From: Yoonia sp.
GTDB lineage: Bacteria; Pseudomonadota; Alphaproteobacteria; Rhodobacterales; Rhodobacteraceae
Assembly (NCBI RefSeq): GCF_018402175.1
Contig: NZ_JAGYJK010000007.1
Location: 62,001 to 126,000, forward strand
DNA length: 64,000 bases
Direction of reading: 5' to 3'
A program made the translations under genes and the position numbers. Positions 61,496 to 64,000 of the stretch are shown here, in pieces. Position 1 is the stretch's first letter. Every line of letters begins with the position of its first letter. The notes under the pieces were generated by a model. The model was given only the letters and a program-made list of their open reading frames with translations, was not told the DNA's origin and searched no databases.

Positions 61496-62764
61496 ATGAA
61501 GTATATGATGACCTATGACCTGATGGAAAGCACGCGCAATACCTATCAGTGGCTGGGGGCCAGCGCACGCGCCTATGCATCCTATCCGATGATGTCTTGG
61601 GCGGCAAATCCGGGGATGGATTGGCTCAAGGCCTGGGGCGAGGTCACGGAACGGACATTTGCACGGATGGTGGTCAAACCCGACTGGAACATCCCGGCGA
61701 TTTCCGATGACAAGGGCAAGGACCACCCGGTCGTGATCAAACGCGTGCTGGAACGCCCGTTTGGCGATTTGATCCATTTCACCACGCCCGGCCGTAAGGC
61801 CAGCAAACGGCGGGTGCTGGTTGTCGCCCCGATGTCGGGCCATTACGCGACCCTGCTGCGCAAGACCGTGCTCAGCCTGTTGCCCGATGCCGATGTCTAT
61901 ATCACCGACTGGCACAATGCCCGCGACATCCCCGTCAGCGCGGGCAAGTTCGATGTCGAGGATTACACGCTTTATCTGGTCGATTTCCTGCGCGAGCTTG
62001 GCCCCGACACCCATGTGATCGCCGTGTGCCAGCCTGTGCCTTTGGCGCTGGCCGCCACCGCCTATCTGGCCGCCGAGGACCCCAAGGCGCAACCAAGATC
62101 ATTGACCCTGATCGGTGGTCCCGTCGATCCCGATGCGAACCCCACCGAAGTCACCGATTTTGGCCGGTCTGTCACCATGGGCCAGCTGGAACAGACGATG
62201 ATCCAGCGCGTCGGTTTCAAATATGCGGGCGTTGGCCGGACGGTTTATCCCGGCCTGTTGCAGCTTGCGTCTTTCATCTCGATGAATATGGAAACCCATT
62301 CCGACGCGTTCCGCGACCAGATCATCAAGGCCGCCAAGGGCGAAGCGACGGAACATGACAAACATAACGTGTTCTATGACGAATATCTGGCGGTCATGGA
62401 CATGACGGCGGAATTTTACCTGTCCACGGTGGAACGCATTTTCAAAAACCGCGAAATCGCGCTGAACAGCTTTTCCGTCAACGGCAAGCCTGTTGACCTT
62501 GGCAAGATCACGACCGTCGCGGTCAAGATCGTCGAAGGCGAAAATGACGATATTTCCGCCCCCGGCCAGTGTCTTGCCGCCTTGCCCCTGCTGACCGGCC
62601 TGCCCGACAACAAGAAGTTCGCGCATCTGGAACCAGGTGCAGGCCATTACGGGATTTTCGCGGGCCGCAGCTGGCGACAAAATATCCGGCCCCTGGTGCT
62701 GGATTTCATCGACGCCAATTCCGGCGATACGGCCAAACCCGCCAATAAAAACGCCGCCGCCTGA
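61496..62764 (+). CDS. phaZ: Intracellular polyhydroxyalkanoate depolymerase
   Basis: 422 aa alpha/beta hydrolase releasing 3-hydroxy acids from granules. The N-terminal KYMMTYDLMESTRNTYQWLGASARAYA and the core VLVVAPMSGHYATLLRKTV are characteristic of PhaZ1. The nucleophile is C178 in VIAVCQPVPLALA rather than a serine, as known for intracellular depolymerases. The C-terminal HLEPGAGHYGIFAG supplies the His. The start ATG 61496 has CGGAG seven bases upstream; a longer frame runs into the operator. Divergent from phaC. Confidence 0.94.
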   Translation: MKYMMTYDLMESTRNTYQWLGASARAYASYPMMSWAANPGMDWLKAWGEVTERTFARMVVKPDWNIPAISDDKGKDHPVVIKRVLERPFGDLIHFTTPGRKASKRRVLVVAPMSGHYATLLRKTVLSLLPDADVYITDWHNARDIPVSAGKFDVEDYTLYLVDFLRELGPDTHVIAVCQPVPLALAATAYLAAEDPKAQPRSLTLIGGPVDPDANPTEVTDFGRSVTMGQLEQTMIQRVGFKYAGVGRTVYPGLLQLASFISMNMETHSDAFRDQIIKAAKGEATEHDKHNVFYDEYLAVMDMTAEFYLSTVERIFKNREIALNSFSVNGKPVDLGKITTVAVKIVEGENDDISAPGQCLAALPLLTGLPDNKKFAHLEPGAGHYGIFAGRSWRQNIRPLVLDFIDANSGDTAKPANKNAAA

Positions 62765-62765
62765 C

Positions 62766-63485
62766 CTACAGCCGCAGCAGCGGCGGCGCTGTCATCCAGC
62801 GCCGCAGCGCCGCCGTCACCTGATCCGGCGCCTCGAGCGTGGGCACGTATCCGGCATCCTCGATCACCTCTAGCGTGGCATAGGGGATCAGTTCGGCCAT
62901 GAATTCCTGCCGCTTGACCGGATATTGCCCGTCATGCCGCCCGCAGATCACAAAGGCGGGCTGTTTGATCTGGCTCAGCGTCGATTGCTGGTCCTTGCGC
63001 CGCTGCATCGCGCGCGACTGGCTGACATAGGCGGCAGGGCCCAGCGCCTCGGCCATCTGGCGCAGATGGCGGACCAATGCGACGCGGTCGGTCGTGGGGG
63101 CCATCCATGTTGAATTGATTTCGTGCTGCACAACCTCGTGCCAGCGCCCGCCGCCTTTGGCCGCGATGATATGAGATTCGCGCGCGGCTGCGGTCTCGGG
63201 CGTCTCGGCCTGCGCGCTGGTGGCGATCAGCGCGATCCGCGTCACACGCTGCGGCGCGCGGCGCAGGATTTCCAGCGCGACCATCCCGCCCATCCCCATC
63301 CCCGCCAGCGCGAATTTCGCAGGCGCCCAAGTCAGGATCTGCGAGGCGATTTCTTCCATCCTTTCGCCTTGGGTCGTGGGGGCGAACATCACCGCGTGAT
63401 CCTTGGCCAGATCCAGCATCTGCGGCCCGAAAACCCCCAGATCGCACAGCATCGGCGGGACAAGGACGATCGGATCATGCGGCAT
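62766..63485 (-). CDS. Alpha/beta-hydrolase-fold protein lacking nucleophile and histidine
   Basis: 239 aa with a recognisable alpha/beta fold: VLVPPMLCDLGVFGPQM, the elbow AGMGMGGMVALEILRRAP, ICGRHDGQYPV and EDAGYVPTLEAPDQVTAAL. The nucleophile position of GxSxG is Gly (G64) and the catalytic His position (usually GHxPTLE) is Tyr (Y213). The Asp region GRHDGQYP is kept. It is therefore unlikely to hydrolyse esters by the usual mechanism. Convergent with phaZ, two bases between stop codons, and upstream of it lies a second hydrolase gene on the same strand. Confidence 0.82.
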   Translation of the reverse strand: MPHDPIVLVPPMLCDLGVFGPQMLDLAKDHAVMFAPTTQGERMEEIASQILTWAPAKFALAGMGMGGMVALEILRRAPQRVTRIALIATSAQAETPETAAARESHIIAAKGGGRWHEVVQHEINSTWMAPTTDRVALVRHLRQMAEALGPAAYVSQSRAMQRRKDQQSTLSQIKQPAFVICGRHDGQYPVKRQEFMAELIPYATLEVIEDAGYVPTLEAPDQVTAALRRWMTAPPLLRL

Positions 63486-63575
63486 TGTGGCTATCTCTGG
63501 TTGTTCCGGCTGGGCCCTTTTGGCCTGCCTGCCCCCGCATCACAAGTGGCATCGGCGCAGGACCGTCGCCTTTGG

Positions 63576-64000
63576 TCAGCCACGCGCGATCACATCCGTG
63601 ATACTGTCCGCGATCAGGGCAAGGCAGCTGTCATCGGAAAACCGGTGGTCAGCCCCGTCCACCAGCGTCAGCCGCATGTCAGGCCCCTGCGCATGATCCA
63701 GCAGGCGCTGCGCCACGGTCATATCCACATCCTTGTCCGCCGTCCCTTGCAAGAACCGCACGGGGAATGGCAGGTGCAGGGGCGCGCGCAGGACCAGATG
63801 GTCGCGCCCGTCCTCGATCAGGCGGCGAGTGATGATATAGGGGTCGCCATAGTCTGACGGCAGCGCGATCTGTCCGTCCGTCATCAGCGCCGCACGTTGG
63901 GCGTCACTTGCGCCCGCCCACATGCTGTCTTCGGTGAAATCGGGGGCGGCGGCGATGGTCACCAGACCGGCCACCCTGTCAGGCATGGCGCGCGCCAAAA
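63576..64000 (-). CDS. Alpha/beta hydrolase, C-terminal part (window edge)
   Basis: About 141 codons to the stop at 63576; the start lies beyond base 64000. The visible portion reads RAMPDRVAGLVTIAAAPDFTEDSMWAG, FPVRFLQGTADKDVDMTVAQRLLDHA (acid residue after the strand) and LTLVDGADHRFSDDSCLALI (catalytic His in DGADHRFS). These are standard lid and C-terminal elements of a serine hydrolase, probably of the BAAT/dienelactone or thioesterase-like group; the nucleophile is outside the window. Confidence 0.8.
   Translation of the reverse strand, partial: LARAMPDRVAGLVTIAAAPDFTEDSMWAGASDAQRAALMTDGQIALPSDYGDPYIITRRLIEDGRDHLVLRAPLHLPFPVRFLQGTADKDVDMTVAQRLLDHAQGPDMRLTLVDGADHRFSDDSCLALIADSITDVIARG

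Overview
The window is a high-GC, gene-dense chromosomal segment from an alphaproteobacterium, almost certainly a member of the Rhodobacteraceae (roseobacter side). Pointers are the dcw cluster preceded by a long leader that looks like the UpsM small RNA, a DUF1127 gene followed by CCUCCUCCC-loop hairpins (the CcsR or 'cuckoo' RNA family of Rhodobacterales), a PhaR/phasin/PhaC/PhaZ polyhydroxyalkanoate locus, pyruvate carboxylase, a DUF2842 gene and HflKC-Deg. No phage, insertion sequence, CRISPR array or plasmid function is visible; this is core chromosome with several regulatory RNA loci.

Layout. 1-7.1 kb: minus-strand division and cell-wall operon mraZ-rsmH-ftsL-ftsI-murE-murF-mraY (mraY cut by the window edge), with a ~250-nt leader holding an intrinsic terminator. 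7.3-9.0 kb: mrp/apbC plus a GNAT gene. 9.2-9.75 kb: DUF1127 ORF (frameshifted) and seven anti-Shine-Dalgarno hairpins ending in a strong terminator. 9.8-14.6 kb: a divergent Lrp/LysE pair, a UvrD-type helicase and an FMN-dependent alpha-hydroxy-acid dehydrogenase. 14.7-18.1 kb: pyruvate carboxylase (frameshifted near its end), then tRNA-Gly(GCC). 19.3-23.3 kb: histidine genes hisB-hisH, hisA-hisF-hisE, interrupted by a lytic transglycosylase and a DUF2147 gene. 23.4-28.1 kb: CoA-binding protein, rlmB, tRNA-Tyr(GTA), a frameshifted glycosyltransferase-like gene, a VOC protein and O-acetylhomoserine sulfhydrylase. 28.2-33.4 kb: a large single-span membrane protein, divergent cobT/cobS, an FG-GAP lipoprotein-like secreted protein and a 2Fe-2S ferredoxin. 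33.5-41.9 kb: hflK-hflC, a Deg protease, glutathione reductase, rpiA, serine deaminase and thiamine pyrophosphokinase. 42-49.5 kb: a conserved hypothetical, DUF2842, purA, secG, pyrG, an OmpV-like porin, rlmJ and a TerB/PhnD-like pair. 50.3-58.4 kb: a plus-strand operon joining a polar amino-acid-type ABC transporter to two glutamine-synthetase-like ligases, a class I amidotransferase and a DadA/PuuB-like oxidase, which reads as uptake and gamma-glutamylation of an amine. 58.4-62.8 kb: PHA locus phaR, phaP, phaC, phaZ with palindromic PhaR operators. 62.8-64 kb: two alpha/beta-hydrolase genes, the second cut by the edge.

The most interesting features are regulatory RNAs: the seven-hairpin CCUCCUCCC array, the UpsM-like leader and a possible third RNA downstream of rlmB. 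Three otherwise conserved genes (DUF1127, pyc, the glycosyltransferase-like gene) each carry one single-base shift. This pattern fits consensus errors at least as well as real gene loss, and matters for anyone using this annotation. No wholly new multi-gene system is evident.
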